Notes: generated by a model not told the origin, from the sequence alone. A DNA stretch of 64,000 bases from a bacterium (GCA_030429345.1 JAUIFJ010000012.1:1-64000), one strand, 5' to 3'. Counted from the stretch's first letter, positions 37,304 to 50,116 are shown. Translations and numbers: made by a program.

Positions 37304-38097
37304 GCCTTCGTCCCTTTCTCCGGCCTTGCCAGCCAGTGGTAGATGATGATTCCCGCCGCGACGCTGACATTGAGGCTGTCCACGCGCCCTCGCAGCGGAA
37401 TCGCCAGGAATCCGTCCAGCCGTTCCTGGACCCTTTTCGCCAGCCCGCGCCCCTCGCTGCCCAGCACCAGGCAGACCGGCCGCCGCGCTTCCTGTTCACT
37501 GAACACCTGCCCCAGCTGCGCGTCCAGGCCCAGGCGCTGAATGCCTTTCTTCCCCAGCTGATCCAGGATCCAGGGGCTGTCCGGCACTCGGACCACGGTC
37601 TGCCAGGCCATCGCTCCGGCGCTGCTGCGGTAGACGGCCGCTCCCAGCGGAGCCGACCCTTTCTCCGGCAGGAGCACCGCGTCGACCCCGGCGCCGTGGG
37701 CGCTGCGCAGGATCGCTCCCAGGTTGTGGGGATCCTGCACTCCGTCCAGCAACACGAGGCACAGGTCATCCAGGGCTTTGCCGCTGAGCAGGTGCTGTTC
37801 CAGGAAGCTCTCCCAGTCGGGCATTTCCGGAAGCTCCATGCGCAGGGCGACTCCGCGGTGATCTCCGCTGCCGACCCGGCGATGCATGCGGGATTCGTCC
37901 AGCACTTCGCAGGGCAGGCCGCGGGCTGCGGCCAGGGAACGGATCCGCTCCAGGCCCTTGCCGGAGCTGCCGCGACGCAACAGCAGTTCCCGTGCCGGGA
38001 GATTGGCCTTCAGCGCCTCGAGCACCGGCTGGCGGCCGCTGAGCCAGAAGCTGTCATCCTGTGGTTTCGAGGATTGCTGCGGGGGGTTGTGTTTCAT
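37300..38097 (-). CDS. rlmB: RlmB-type SPOUT rRNA 2'-O-methyltransferase
   Basis: 265-aa TrmH/SpoU-family enzyme. An N-terminal L30e-like substrate-binding domain begins at FWLSGRQPVLEAL. The SPOUT domain shows its three motifs: LDGVQDPHNLGAILRSA, CLVLGSEGRGL and SLNVSVAAGIIIY, which build the SAM-binding knot. In E. coli RlmB modifies G2251 of 23S rRNA; this exact target is assumed from family. The first gene of the rlmB-mazG-GNAT operon. Confidence 0.88.
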   Translation of the reverse strand: MKHNPPQQSSKPQDDSFWLSGRQPVLEALKANLPARELLLRRGSSGKGLERIRSLAAARGLPCEVLDESRMHRRVGSGDHRGVALRMELPEMPDWESFLEQHLLSGKALDDLCLVLLDGVQDPHNLGAILRSAHGAGVDAVLLPEKGSAPLGAAVYRSSAGAMAWQTVVRVPDSPWILDQLGKKGIQRLGLDAQLGQVFSEQEARRPVCLVLGSEGRGLAKRVQERLDGFLAIPLRGRVDSLNVSVAAGIIIYHWLARPEKGTKA

Positions 38098-38234
38098 GAT
38101 CGAAGGTAGTCACTGTGCGGGGGATTGCCATTGCCCGGCTGCCGAATGTCGCGAAATTGCTAGACTCCGAATGCGGTCGTGCGCGGACTGCCGACCGCTC
38201 CTCACTGTTCCCGCCTGCTGGAAGGAGAGCCTGA

Positions 38235-40940
<2,706 letters not shown>

Positions 40941-40961
40941 TTCCAGAACGACACCGCCCAG

Positions 40962-40995
40962 GGCGCTCTTCCCCGCGGAGAGCGCCTTTTCTTTT
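40962..40995 (+). terminator. Terminator after acnA
   Basis: GGCGCTCT and AGAGCGCC form a stem followed by TTTTCTTTTT. Confidence 0.88.
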
Positions 40996-41018
40996 TCCAA
41001 GGCATTCCCGGGAGATCC

Positions 41019-42188
41019 ATGGCCGTCTTCGCCCTGATCGTGTCCGTATTCCAGCTGGCGCTGGGCAGCTATTTCTGTGCCCGCCTGCTGCCGCCGCTGC
41101 TGCCGGGCAAGCTTCCGCTGATCGCGGTCTGGCTGGTCTTCCAGCTGCTGCTCTTCCTGCCGCCGGCGGATCTGCTGCTGCGCGGCCAGGGCATTCACCT
41201 GCCGCTGCTGTTCGAACGGGCCGGCTGGGCCGCCCTGGGCCTGGCCACCATGAGCCTGGGCTTCCTGCTGCCCCGGGACGGCCTGCTGCTGGCGGGCAAA
41301 CTGGGCGCATGGATCACTCCCGCGGGCAGCAGCCTGCGCCAGCTGCTGGAGCGCGGGATCCAGCTGCTGGGAAGCGCGGGCGGCACGGCGGCCCTGCTGG
41401 GGTTGATCCTGCTCGCCTTTTTCACCGGAGTCCACACGGCCAGCCGCTTCGACCGCGTCAAGGAGGTCCGCGTTCCGGTGAGCGACCTGCACGAGGACCT
41501 GCGCGGGCTGCGCATCGTGCAGTTCAGCGACCTGCACATCAATCCCTTCATACGACGCAGGCAGGTGCAGCAGGTGGTCGATCGAATCAACCAGCTGGAG
41601 CCGGACATCATACTCTTCACCGGCGACCTGGCCGACGGCACCGTGGCCGAAATGCGCCCGCACGCGGCTCCCCTGGCCGATCTGGATGCCCCGCTGGGCG
41701 TCTGGGCGGTGACGGGCAACCACGAATACTACCATGACCTGCGCGCCTGGGTCGATGAGTTTCCGCGCCTGGGCATGCCCCTGCTCTTCAACGAGCATCG
41801 CCGCATCGCGGTCGGCGAGGCGGAACTGGTCATCGCCGGGGTGCCGGATGTGCGCAGCCACCGCGGAGCGCACGATCCCGCCGCGGCACTGGCCGGAAGC
41901 GAGGACGCCGACTATCGCATCCTGCTGGCGCACCAGCCGGCCAGTATTCTGCAGCTTCCCCGCGGCGCTTGCGACCTGGTCCTTTCCGGCCATACCCACG
42001 GCGGCCAGTACTATCCCTTCCGCGGACTGACCGGCCGCTTCAATCCCTACCTGAAGGGCCTGCATCGCCATCAGGACAGCTGGATCCATGTCAGCACGGG
42101 AACCGGATTCTGGGGACCGCCGCTGCGCCTGGGCGTCCCCCCGGAAATCACCCTGCTGCAGTTCGAGGAAAAGCCCGCCAGCCCCTGA
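41019..42188 (+). CDS. Membrane-anchored metallophosphoesterase (YaeI/YkuE-like)
   Basis: 389-aa protein. Four hydrophobic helices occupy the first ~145 residues (AVFALIVSVFQLALGSYF; LPLIAVWLVFQLLLFLP; AGWAALGLATMSLGFLL; AALLGLILLAFFTGVH). The C-terminal catalytic domain has FSDLHI, FTGDLAD, TGNHEYYHD, a histidine in LLAHQPAS, and SGHTHGGQYYP. The family hydrolyses phosphodiesters, in some cases lipid-linked (UDP-diacylglucosamine-like). No partner gene is evident. Confidence 0.88.
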   Translation: MAVFALIVSVFQLALGSYFCARLLPPLLPGKLPLIAVWLVFQLLLFLPPADLLLRGQGIHLPLLFERAGWAALGLATMSLGFLLPRDGLLLAGKLGAWITPAGSSLRQLLERGIQLLGSAGGTAALLGLILLAFFTGVHTASRFDRVKEVRVPVSDLHEDLRGLRIVQFSDLHINPFIRRRQVQQVVDRINQLEPDIILFTGDLADGTVAEMRPHAAPLADLDAPLGVWAVTGNHEYYHDLRAWVDEFPRLGMPLLFNEHRRIAVGEAELVIAGVPDVRSHRGAHDPAAALAGSEDADYRILLAHQPASILQLPRGACDLVLSGHTHGGQYYPFRGLTGRFNPYLKGLHRHQDSWIHVSTGTGFWGPPLRLGVPPEITLLQFEEKPASP

Positions 42189-42256
42189 TTGCCCGTTGGG
42201 GCCGCCGTGTGAATTGTTATTCTTTCCTGGTTTACCAGAATTTCCAGGGAGGATTC

Positions 42257-45200
42257 ATGCACCCAGCGCGCTTGCTTTTATGGACGGCGGTTCTGGCCGG
42301 GGCGGCCCGGGCCGAACTGCAGATCGACATTGATCCGGACTCCTTCGTCAACTCGGCGCCGGTCACCATCCGGGCCGATATCGGCCTGACGCCCGGCACC
42401 TGGTACGAGGCCAACGTGACCGGCCCCAGCGGCTTCCCGCCCATGTATCACGCCGTCTGGGCCAACGACGACGACATTGGCAGTCCCACGCCCGTGAATG
42501 CCTTCGAGATCGACTACGGCTGCGACACGACCACCTTGACTCTCCAGCCCTTCTCGGTCTTCTATCTTCCCGGCCCCGCAGTGCCTCCCGGCGGTCCCAC
42601 CGACTTCGGCACCATGGAATGCGTCGAGCAGAACGAGGCTCCCGGAGCCTTCGCCCTGCTGGCGCCCGCCGACGGATCCACCGGGGTCAACGAACCGGTG
42701 AGTCTCAGCTGGGAAGCCAGCGTCGACCCCGACGAGGACCCGGTGAGCTACAACCTCTACCTGGGAACCACCCCGGATGGTCTGTATGACGAGGCTCTCG
42801 AGACGGGCATCACGGCGACCAGCTACGACTGGAGCGGCGGCAGCCCCGGCGTGACCTACTACTGGGGCATCGGCGCGACGGACGGCGAGCTGGAAACCCA
42901 GGTCGAGGGCTGGTGGGACTTCACCCTCTTCGATCCCGGCAGTCCTCCCGAACTCGCGCCCCTCGAAGACGATTCCGTCAACGAGGACACCGTATACGAA
43001 CTCTACCTCTGGGCCACCGACCCGGACCAGGACGAACTCAGTTTTTCGGTGGTGAGTGACAATCCCCAGGTGGCGGTCAGCTGGGAAGGTCCGGTGGAAG
43101 GGAACGACATCGACCTGAGCCTGACGCCCGCCGAGGACTATTACGGATCGGCCCTGATCACCGTGACCGTGGAAGATCCCCAGGGCAACTCGGACAGCGG
43201 CAGTTTCACCCTGGCCGTGAACAATGTGAATGATCCGCCGGATCCCTTCGACCTGCTGAGTCCGGACGACATGGCCGTGATTGCCGACGAGGATCTGGAG
43301 GTCACCTTCAGCTGGGAGGAAGGCAGCGATCCGGACCCCGACGAAGGTCCGGCACGCACGACCCAGTTCTGGTACTCGCTCTATGTCAGCGATTCCCAGG
43401 AAACCCTGTGGCAGAGTTCCGTCGCCAGCTGGATCGAGGAAACCAGCTACACCTGGACTCCGCAGGAAGCCGACAGCGGCCCCTGGTACTGGGGCGTGAA
43501 GACCTGGGACCCCTCCGAGGCCGGCACGCAGTCCGACGTGCGCAGCTTCACTCTGGATCCCCCGCCCTCTTTCGGTGAACTGCCCAGCCCCCAGAGCAGC
43601 GAGGACCAGTCATCCACCGAGTACATCTGGGCCAGCGATCCCCTGTTTGATGTGTTGACGCTGGACGCGACGACGACGAATCCCAATGTGAGCCTCCAGG
43701 TCGACACTCCTCTCGAGTGGAATGACATGGAGATCACGCTGACTCCGGACGAGGATTTCTACGGCGATGTGGAGATCCAGGTCACGGCGACCGATCCCGG
43801 GGGCAACGAGGCGGTCGACACCTTCACCTGGACGGTGCTCAATGTCAATGATCCGCCGGACCCCTTCGATCTGCTGGCCCCGGCCGACGAGGCCGTGCTG
43901 AGTGACGAGACGGTGATGCTCAGCTGGGAAGAAGGCAATGACCCGGACCCCACCGAGGAGGAACCCAGCGTCTTCTTTACCTATACCGTATACCTCTCGA
44001 ACGATCCGGATGATCTGACAGGAAACGACGGCTATCCCTACGAGTCCGCGATCGTTGCCGAAGACATCGGCACGGCCTTCCATGAAGTCACTGTCGAGGG
44101 CGCGGGCCCGTGGTACTGGCGCATTCGGACCACCGACGACCACCAGACCTATACGATGGGCGCGCAGGTCTGGAGCTTCGGCATCGACTTCCCGCCCGTC
44201 ATCGAGCCCATCGAGGATGTCGGCTCGCTGGAGGAAGAGGATGTATACGTCTATGTCCAGGCCTCCGACCCGCTTGACGACCTGCTGAGCTACACGGTGG
44301 AAAGCGACACTCCCCAGGTGCTGGTCGAATACCAGGGGCCCGTCGAGGGAGCCGAGCTTGAGATCCACCTGACGCCGGCCGTGGACTGGAGCGGCCAGGC
44401 CGGGATCACGGTCACCGCCGAGGATCCCGCCGGCGGCACGGACGTGGAGACCTTCACGTATACAGTGACCGATGTCAATGATCCGCCCTACGCCTTCGAC
44501 CTGATCAGCCCCGCGGACGAAGCGGTCTTCAACCAGGTGCAGGTGCCGCTGAGCTGGGAAGCCGGCGACGATCCCGACGAGGGCAGCAGCTTCACCTACA
44601 CGGTGCACATCAGCCTGGACCCGGAAACGGTGATGGACAGCGTCTACGTGGAAGGCATCGCCTCTCCGGAACAGGTTTTCACGGCGACGGATTTCGGGCC
44701 CTGGTACTGGACCATCGAAACCTTCGACGACCAGGGAGAGAGCACCTTCGCCAACGAGGTGCGCAGCTTCCTGATCGAGCTGCCGCCTTCGCTGAACGCG
44801 ATCAACGACCTGCAGACCGACGAGGACACACCGCTCAACCACTTCGTCACCGCCAACGATCCCGAGGGCGGCGCCCTTCTCTTCGAGGTGGAGAGTGACA
44901 ATCCCAATGTGACGGCCGCTTTCGCCGATTCCCGTGACACGGAGTTGCTGGTGCTGACTCCAGCCGCGGACTGGTCCGGCATCGCGGAGATCACGGTTAC
45001 CGTCACCGACGACCAGGAACTTACGGCGAGCGACAGCTTCCAGCTGACCGTCAACCCGGTCAACGACGCCCCGACCCTGGCCGACCAGGACCTGCTGACC
45101 GACGAGGACACTCCCCTGGCCCTGTCCTACAACGGCGAGGATCCCGAAGACGATCCGCTGAGCTACAACATTGTCACACCGCCGGTCAACGGCACGGTCG

Positions 45201-47260
45201 ACAACGACACCTACACGCCTTTCGCCGAGTTCTTCGGCTTCGACTCGCTGCAGGTGGTCGCCAACGACGGAAGCCTGGATTCCAATCCGGCCTGGTTCCG
45301 CATCACGGTCACCAGCATCAACGACGCCCCGCTGCTCAGTCTTCCGGAGAGCTTCGACTTCAACGAGGACGAAAGCCTGCTCGTCGACCTGGAAAGCTAT
45401 GTCAGCGACGTGGACGACAACCAGTGGTCCTATGATGTCAGCTGGAGCAACTTCCAGTTCGACGCCGTCCTGGACGGCTCCGAGGTCACCTTCAGCGCCA
45501 ACGCGGACTGGAACGGCAGCGTGGAGGTCGTGGTCAGCGTGGACGACGAACTGAACCGCCTGGTGGCGACGGACACGACCATGGTCAATGTGCTGGCGGT
45601 CAACGACCCGCCGGAAAGCGCGGATTCGGAATGGACAACTTCCGAGGACACCACCGCGGAAGTGCCCTTCCAGGCCGCCGACATCGACAGCGGGGAGCTG
45701 AGCATCGTCCTGGGCCAGGGGCCCTTCAACGGCAGCTACGACGAAGGAATGTATACGCCGGCCGCCGAGTTCAGCGGCATGGACTCCCTGTCCTTCACCG
45801 CTTTCGACGGCGAGTTCTCCTCCGCCGAGTCCTGGGTCCGGATCACGGTGACGGCCGTCAACGACGCCCCGGGCATCGATCTGCCCGAAAGCATGAGCTT
45901 TGCCGAGGACAGCACGGTGGTGATGGACCTCTCTGCCTTCATCAGCGACGTGGACAACAGCGAGCTGGCCCTGAGTGTCACGGGACAAGGCAGCCTGGAT
46001 GTGAGCTTCTCCGGCCTGGAAATGACCATCGTCCCCGAAGCCGACTGGTTCGGCGAGGAGGAGCTGACGATCACCGTCGACGACCAGGTGAACCGCCTGA
46101 CGGCCAGTGACGTGATGACCGTGATCTACACCGCGGTCAACGACGCGCCGCAGGCCTTCGACGTGATGCAGGACATTCCCGAAGACACGCCGACGGCATT
46201 GGCCTTCAACGGCCTGGACATCGAGGAGGATCCCCTGCAGTACGAGATCGGCCTGCAGCCCAGCCACGGCACGGTCGTCGACGGCGTCTACACTCCTGCC
46301 GCCGACTATTTCGGTCCGGACACGCTGAGCTACACGGCCAACGACGGCGCCCTCTCCTCCGCCGAGGCATTCGTCTACATCACGGTGCTGGCCGGAAACG
46401 ACTGCCCCTTCCTCGAGCTGCCGCCCGACGACCTGGAGGGCGTCGAGCAGCCCGAGGACTGGACCTATGTGCTGCCCGGCGAAACAATTGCCGGCTGGTA
46501 CACGGATCCCGACGGCGATCCCCTGACGGCCGACTCGGTCTTTGTCGAGGTGTCGGCCTTCTTCAGCGGCGTGCTCACGGTGGACTTCATGGTTACGGAT
46601 GGAAGCTGCGAGGTCAACGGGTCCGTCGACCTGGTGATCGATGCCCGCAACGACGCTCCGATCGTCGAACTCTGCGGCCCGCTGGATTGCGGCCCGATCG
46701 AGGACCTGGAGGCCTTCGCCAACGCCTGGAGCGAGGTCGGCCTGAGCCTGCTCGACCATGACGGCGACGAGATGAATGTCAGCTGGTTCGTCGACGGCGA
46801 GCTTGTCTGCAGCCAGCAGCGCGACAGCCTGGAGACCTGCCTGCCGACCTGCCTGGACCTGGCTCCCTGGTGGACGGAGGATCCGCAGAACATCACCGTG
46901 CACTACGAGGTCAGCGACGACAGCGTGACGATCAACGAAGGCGGCGCGGACTGTTCCTGGTACCTGGACTTCCTCGACGTGGTCGAGGTCCTGCCCACGG
47001 AATTCTACCTGGCGCAGAACTACCCCAATCCCTTCAACCCGAGCACGATGATCCGCTTCGGCCTGCCCCACCTGCAGCACGTGCGGGCCGCTGTCTACAA
47101 CCTGCAGGGCCGCCGCGTGGATGTCCTGTTGGACGAGACCCTGCCCGCCGGACACCACGAGTTCAGCTGGCAGGCCGGCGACCTGGCCTCCGGCGTCTAC
47201 ATCCTGGTAATGGACACCGGCCGCGAGGTCAAGCGCCAGAAGATGATGCTGCTGCGCTAG
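42257..47260 (+). CDS. Giant secreted cadherin/Ig-repeat protein with C-terminal sorting domain
   Basis: 1667-aa extracellular protein. A signal peptide (HPARLLLWTAVLAGAARA) is followed by about five FN3-like modules beginning PPDPFDLL(S/A)P or variants, alternating with cadherin-like domains ending in a Val-Asn-Asp-Pro motif. The second half is a tandem run of cadherin-like repeats each starting NDAP and containing EDTPLAL or EDSTVV. Aspartates suggest calcium binding. The C-terminus (YPNPFNPSTMIRFGLP ... RQKMMLLR) is a FlgD-like/T9SS type A sorting domain. Function is probably adhesion or surface scaffolding. The ATG at 42257 follows AGGGAGG. Confidence 0.88.
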   Translation: MHPARLLLWTAVLAGAARAELQIDIDPDSFVNSAPVTIRADIGLTPGTWYEANVTGPSGFPPMYHAVWANDDDIGSPTPVNAFEIDYGCDTTTLTLQPFSVFYLPGPAVPPGGPTDFGTMECVEQNEAPGAFALLAPADGSTGVNEPVSLSWEASVDPDEDPVSYNLYLGTTPDGLYDEALETGITATSYDWSGGSPGVTYYWGIGATDGELETQVEGWWDFTLFDPGSPPELAPLEDDSVNEDTVYELYLWATDPDQDELSFSVVSDNPQVAVSWEGPVEGNDIDLSLTPAEDYYGSALITVTVEDPQGNSDSGSFTLAVNNVNDPPDPFDLLSPDDMAVIADEDLEVTFSWEEGSDPDPDEGPARTTQFWYSLYVSDSQETLWQSSVASWIEETSYTWTPQEADSGPWYWGVKTWDPSEAGTQSDVRSFTLDPPPSFGELPSPQSSEDQSSTEYIWASDPLFDVLTLDATTTNPNVSLQVDTPLEWNDMEITLTPDEDFYGDVEIQVTATDPGGNEAVDTFTWTVLNVNDPPDPFDLLAPADEAVLSDETVMLSWEEGNDPDPTEEEPSVFFTYTVYLSNDPDDLTGNDGYPYESAIVAEDIGTAFHEVTVEGAGPWYWRIRTTDDHQTYTMGAQVWSFGIDFPPVIEPIEDVGSLEEEDVYVYVQASDPLDDLLSYTVESDTPQVLVEYQGPVEGAELEIHLTPAVDWSGQAGITVTAEDPAGGTDVETFTYTVTDVNDPPYAFDLISPADEAVFNQVQVPLSWEAGDDPDEGSSFTYTVHISLDPETVMDSVYVEGIASPEQVFTATDFGPWYWTIETFDDQGESTFANEVRSFLIELPPSLNAINDLQTDEDTPLNHFVTANDPEGGALLFEVESDNPNVTAAFADSRDTELLVLTPAADWSGIAEITVTVTDDQELTASDSFQLTVNPVNDAPTLADQDLLTDEDTPLALSYNGEDPEDDPLSYNIVTPPVNGTVDNDTYTPFAEFFGFDSLQVVANDGSLDSNPAWFRITVTSINDAPLLSLPESFDFNEDESLLVDLESYVSDVDDNQWSYDVSWSNFQFDAVLDGSEVTFSANADWNGSVEVVVSVDDELNRLVATDTTMVNVLAVNDPPESADSEWTTSEDTTAEVPFQAADIDSGELSIVLGQGPFNGSYDEGMYTPAAEFSGMDSLSFTAFDGEFSSAESWVRITVTAVNDAPGIDLPESMSFAEDSTVVMDLSAFISDVDNSELALSVTGQGSLDVSFSGLEMTIVPEADWFGEEELTITVDDQVNRLTASDVMTVIYTAVNDAPQAFDVMQDIPEDTPTALAFNGLDIEEDPLQYEIGLQPSHGTVVDGVYTPAADYFGPDTLSYTANDGALSSAEAFVYITVLAGNDCPFLELPPDDLEGVEQPEDWTYVLPGETIAGWYTDPDGDPLTADSVFVEVSAFFSGVLTVDFMVTDGSCEVNGSVDLVIDARNDAPIVELCGPLDCGPIEDLEAFANAWSEVGLSLLDHDGDEMNVSWFVDGELVCSQQRDSLETCLPTCLDLAPWWTEDPQNITVHYEVSDDSVTINEGGADCSWYLDFLDVVEVLPTEFYLAQNYPNPFNPSTMIRFGLPHLQHVRAAVYNLQGRRVDVLLDETLPAGHHEFSWQAGDLASGVYILVMDTGREVKRQKMMLLR

Positions 47261-47285
47261 CCGCGACACGCATCCTGCGAAAACG

Positions 47286-47318
47286 AAAGCCCCCGGTCCT
47301 GTGGACCGGGGGCTTTTT
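47286..47318 (+). terminator. Terminator after the cadherin-repeat gene
   Basis: AAAGCCCCCGGTCC and GGACCGGGGGCTTT with a TGT loop, followed by TTAT. Confidence 0.9.
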
Positions 47319-47343
47319 ATTCAAGAGTCCGCCGCATCCTGCG

Positions 47344-47533
47344 GCGGCTCTATGCAGCGACCCCTACGGGGTCGTTGCACCGACCGCGTAGCGGTCGCTG
47401 CATAAAACCGTCGCTGAATGCGACGGATCACACAAACACAACAGCGGCTCCATGCTGCGACCCCTACGGGGTCGTTGCACCGACCGCGTAGCGGTCGCTG
47501 CCTAGAACCGTCGCTGAATGCGACGGATCACAC
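47344..47533. repeat. Two 90-bp direct repeats at 100-bp period, each with three hairpins
   Basis: Copies at 47344-47433 and 47444-47533 match at 86 of 90 positions. Each holds GCGACCCCTACGGGGTCGTTGC, CGACCGCGTAGCGGTCG and CGTCGCTGAATGCGACGG as successive dyads. The first dyad resembles the sequence at the window start. It lies between convergent genes and no ORF fits. Confidence 0.85.
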
Positions 47534-47546
47534 CACTCCACTCCCC

Positions 47547-48677
47547 CTACAGCGCGAAGCTGATGCCCGTGCTGAAGGCGTTGTACTTGGCGAAGCTGTA
47601 GTCGAAGTTCCAGTTGACCAGCGCCAGGCGAATGTTGGCGCCAATGGAGAAGCGCGTCGTGTTCTCGCTTTCCAGTTCCAAAGAGATCGACTCGGTGTAG
47701 ATGCCGTCCGGTGCGGCGGCGCTGACCGGCACGGGAACCTGCAGGGTGTAGCCTACATCCATGCTGGCATCCTCGATCAGGAAGCCGGCGTAGGGAGTCA
47801 GGTTCAGGAAGCGCCAGCCGAACTGCTTGCTTGCCGTCAGACCATAGGCCGTGGCCTTGCTCTTGAAGAGCGTGCCGACTTCCATGGTCTGGGTGAAGAA
47901 GCTCAGGGCCAGGTCGACCGGCAGCTCCTTCTTCATCCACACCGCCGGATTGTGCTGAATGCCGAAGCCCGTATACGAGTATTCTCCCAGATCCTCGTTC
48001 AGCTCGACGGCGGGCAGCATGCGCAGCGTGAACTGCGTGCCGAACACGGTGCCCAGGGAGATCTGCGGCACGGTCAGCGGCAGCACGTTGACTTCCGCCA
48101 GGTCGCCGAAGCCGCCGAAAGGAAGCTTCACATCCATTTCGTCTACATAGAAAGTGGTGTCCAAGCCAGCCACATTCACGTCAAATCCTTGACCACCAAA
48201 ATTGACTGTTATGGAATCTTCCATCGCGCCGACTACCGTAGCACCACTAATTCCGACTGAGTGTTCCTGTGCTGTAATAGCATCGATGAGTTGATCTTCG
48301 ATGAGGGGCCATAGAGCGGGATATGGGCTTTCACTTTCCAACGGCTCAACCAAGAATGCTGCCTCAGATTCACTGAATCGGAAGTCACCGGTCACGGAAA
48401 AGTGATCCGCGTCCGTCGGAAAGAAGGACCCCATGATGACCAAGCCGGCCTCGAAATTGAAGCCGACTTTCTTCGCCTGGGGCGCGCGACGGAACCAGCC
48501 CGAGTTGAGGTTGGCGCCGAAGGCGCTCGAGATCGGCGCCACATAGGCTGCCGCGGCGTCGCCGGTCAGGGTTTCCAGGGTTTCTTCCAGGGTCCGCTCC
48601 TCGGCGGAAAGCCCCACCGCCATGCCCAGCAGCAGGCCCAGGCACGCAATGCCGCGCCCTGCCATCTTCTGTACCAT
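47547..48677 (-). CDS. Outer-membrane beta-barrel protein (DUF6588-like)
   Basis: 376-aa protein with a signal peptide, then SSAFGANLNSGWFRRAPQAKK and alternating hydrophobic/aromatic strands ending in the barrel-type terminal FSTGISFAL with a final leucine. This resembles DUF6588 and other FCB-group membrane barrels. The ATG at 48677 follows AGAGG. A patch at about 48170-48380 (residues around 100-170) is notably AT-richer than the rest, suggesting an exchanged extracellular loop. Ligand unknown. Confidence 0.7.
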   Translation of the reverse strand: MVQKMAGRGIACLGLLLGMAVGLSAEERTLEETLETLTGDAAAAYVAPISSAFGANLNSGWFRRAPQAKKVGFNFEAGLVIMGSFFPTDADHFSVTGDFRFSESEAAFLVEPLESESPYPALWPLIEDQLIDAITAQEHSVGISGATVVGAMEDSITVNFGGQGFDVNVAGLDTTFYVDEMDVKLPFGGFGDLAEVNVLPLTVPQISLGTVFGTQFTLRMLPAVELNEDLGEYSYTGFGIQHNPAVWMKKELPVDLALSFFTQTMEVGTLFKSKATAYGLTASKQFGWRFLNLTPYAGFLIEDASMDVGYTLQVPVPVSAAAPDGIYTESISLELESENTTRFSIGANIRLALVNWNFDYSFAKYNAFSTGISFAL

Positions 48678-48784
48678 TTCTTGCCTCTTCCGTTGGTGAG
48701 TGCCGCTTCCCGCGGCAGAACCTGACACTTATCGACCGCCTGGCCGTCCATGTCCAGAAGGTAGGGCATCGGGATCATGCTCAA

Positions 48785-48802
48785 ATACGAGGATCTTCGT
48801 AT
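48785..48802. promoter_or_regulatory. Dyad between barrel and propeller genes
   Basis: ATACGA-GGATCT-TCGTAT, a 6-6-6 inverted repeat in a divergent intergenic region. Possible operator; no regulator assigned. Confidence 0.3.
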
Positions 48803-48883
48803 GGCAGGCCCGTCGTGCAAGCTCCTACTTGGGGCGCATCATGGAAACCAGCACGGTTTCCTCGCAACAGAATGGAATGCCCC

Positions 48884-50116
48884 ATGAAAACTGCACTCGG
48901 ACTGCTTTGGCTGGGCTTCTGCCTGCCTGCCGCCCATGCCGACTGGGAGGCCGTGCACGATGGTCTGGAGAATCTGGAACTGCGCGCCCTGGTTGCGTAT
49001 GCGGACACGGTGATGGCGGGAACGGCCGACGGCATCTTCCGCAGCCAGGACGGCAGCAGCTGGACGGACATCAGCGGCAACCTGGCCATGCGCGATGTCC
49101 AGGGCTTGTGGGGCGGCGGCGCACCCCGCGTGCTTTGGGTCGCCACTTTCGATGGCGTTTACCAGACCGTCAACCACGACCACTACGACAACAACACCGG
49201 CAGCGGCCTGGGTACGGCGGATGCCCACTACTACTGGTTCGGCGACACATCGGAGGAAGCCACCGAATGCGCCGTCGGAACCAATGGCGCAGGTCTCTAT
49301 GTTGGCGCGGACTGGGGCGGCCCCTGGACGGCGCGCAACAACGGCCTGACCGGCGATGCCCTGGTGGTCAACAACATGAGCGGCTACTCGGACGACGACT
49401 TCGACGGAGCTTACCTCTGCACCGAAGGCGGCCTCTTTCTCTCGACGGACAACCTGGCCAGCTGGAGCTCCCTGAACCGCAACCTGAGCGGCGACCAGCT
49501 GCATGTCAATGCCGTGCTCGGTTTCGGCACGGTCGAGATGATCGCCACGGACGCAGGCTTTCTCTACAGCCTGGAAGGTGCGGACTGGGCGCCCCTCGTC
49601 GAGGATGACGGGGTCTTCAATGTCTTCGCCCTGTACCCCATGCAGGGAATCGGCCTGGCCTTCGGCACGAACGGCTATGTGACCTTCGACAACTTCAGCT
49701 ACATCCCCGTCGACATGGGCGGCGTCAGCGGCGGCCTGGTGACCTGCGCCACGGTTACTTCCACGCATATCTATGTCGGTACGGAAACCGGCGGCGTCTT
49801 CCGCACGCCGATCGACGCGGTCTCGGTCGGCGAACAGGCTCCCCGCCCCGAAGGCTTCCGCCTGGCGCAGAACACGCCCAATCCCTTCAACCCTGTGACA
49901 CGGATTCCCTACGAGCTGGCCCATCCCGCCCGTATACGGCTCCAGGTCCACGACCTGCTCGGCCGCCGGGTGGCCCTCCTCGACCAGGGCCTGCGCGAAG
50001 GCGGCCGGCACCAGCTGAATTTCGACGGCAGCGGCCTGGCCAGCGGGATCTACTTCTATTCCCTGGAAGTGGATCACGAGATCCGCGCCACGCGGCGCAT
50101 GCTGCTCAGCAAATAG
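48884..50116 (+). CDS. Secreted beta-propeller-like protein with C-terminal sorting domain
   Basis: 410-aa exported protein. A signal peptide precedes repeated blade-like segments (GTADGIFRSQDGSSW, TEGGLFLSTDNLASW, ATDAGFLYSLEGADW) typical of BNR/sortilin or YCF48-like propellers. The last ~75 residues are a FlgD-like/T9SS type A domain (NTPNPFNPVTRIPYEL). No catalytic motif recognised. The ATG at 48884 is chosen because it begins the signal peptide; codons upstream are not conserved-looking. Confidence 0.8.
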   Translation: MKTALGLLWLGFCLPAAHADWEAVHDGLENLELRALVAYADTVMAGTADGIFRSQDGSSWTDISGNLAMRDVQGLWGGGAPRVLWVATFDGVYQTVNHDHYDNNTGSGLGTADAHYYWFGDTSEEATECAVGTNGAGLYVGADWGGPWTARNNGLTGDALVVNNMSGYSDDDFDGAYLCTEGGLFLSTDNLASWSSLNRNLSGDQLHVNAVLGFGTVEMIATDAGFLYSLEGADWAPLVEDDGVFNVFALYPMQGIGLAFGTNGYVTFDNFSYIPVDMGGVSGGLVTCATVTSTHIYVGTETGGVFRTPIDAVSVGEQAPRPEGFRLAQNTPNPFNPVTRIPYELAHPARIRLQVHDLLGRRVALLDQGLREGGRHQLNFDGSGLASGIYFYSLEVDHEIRATRRMLLSK

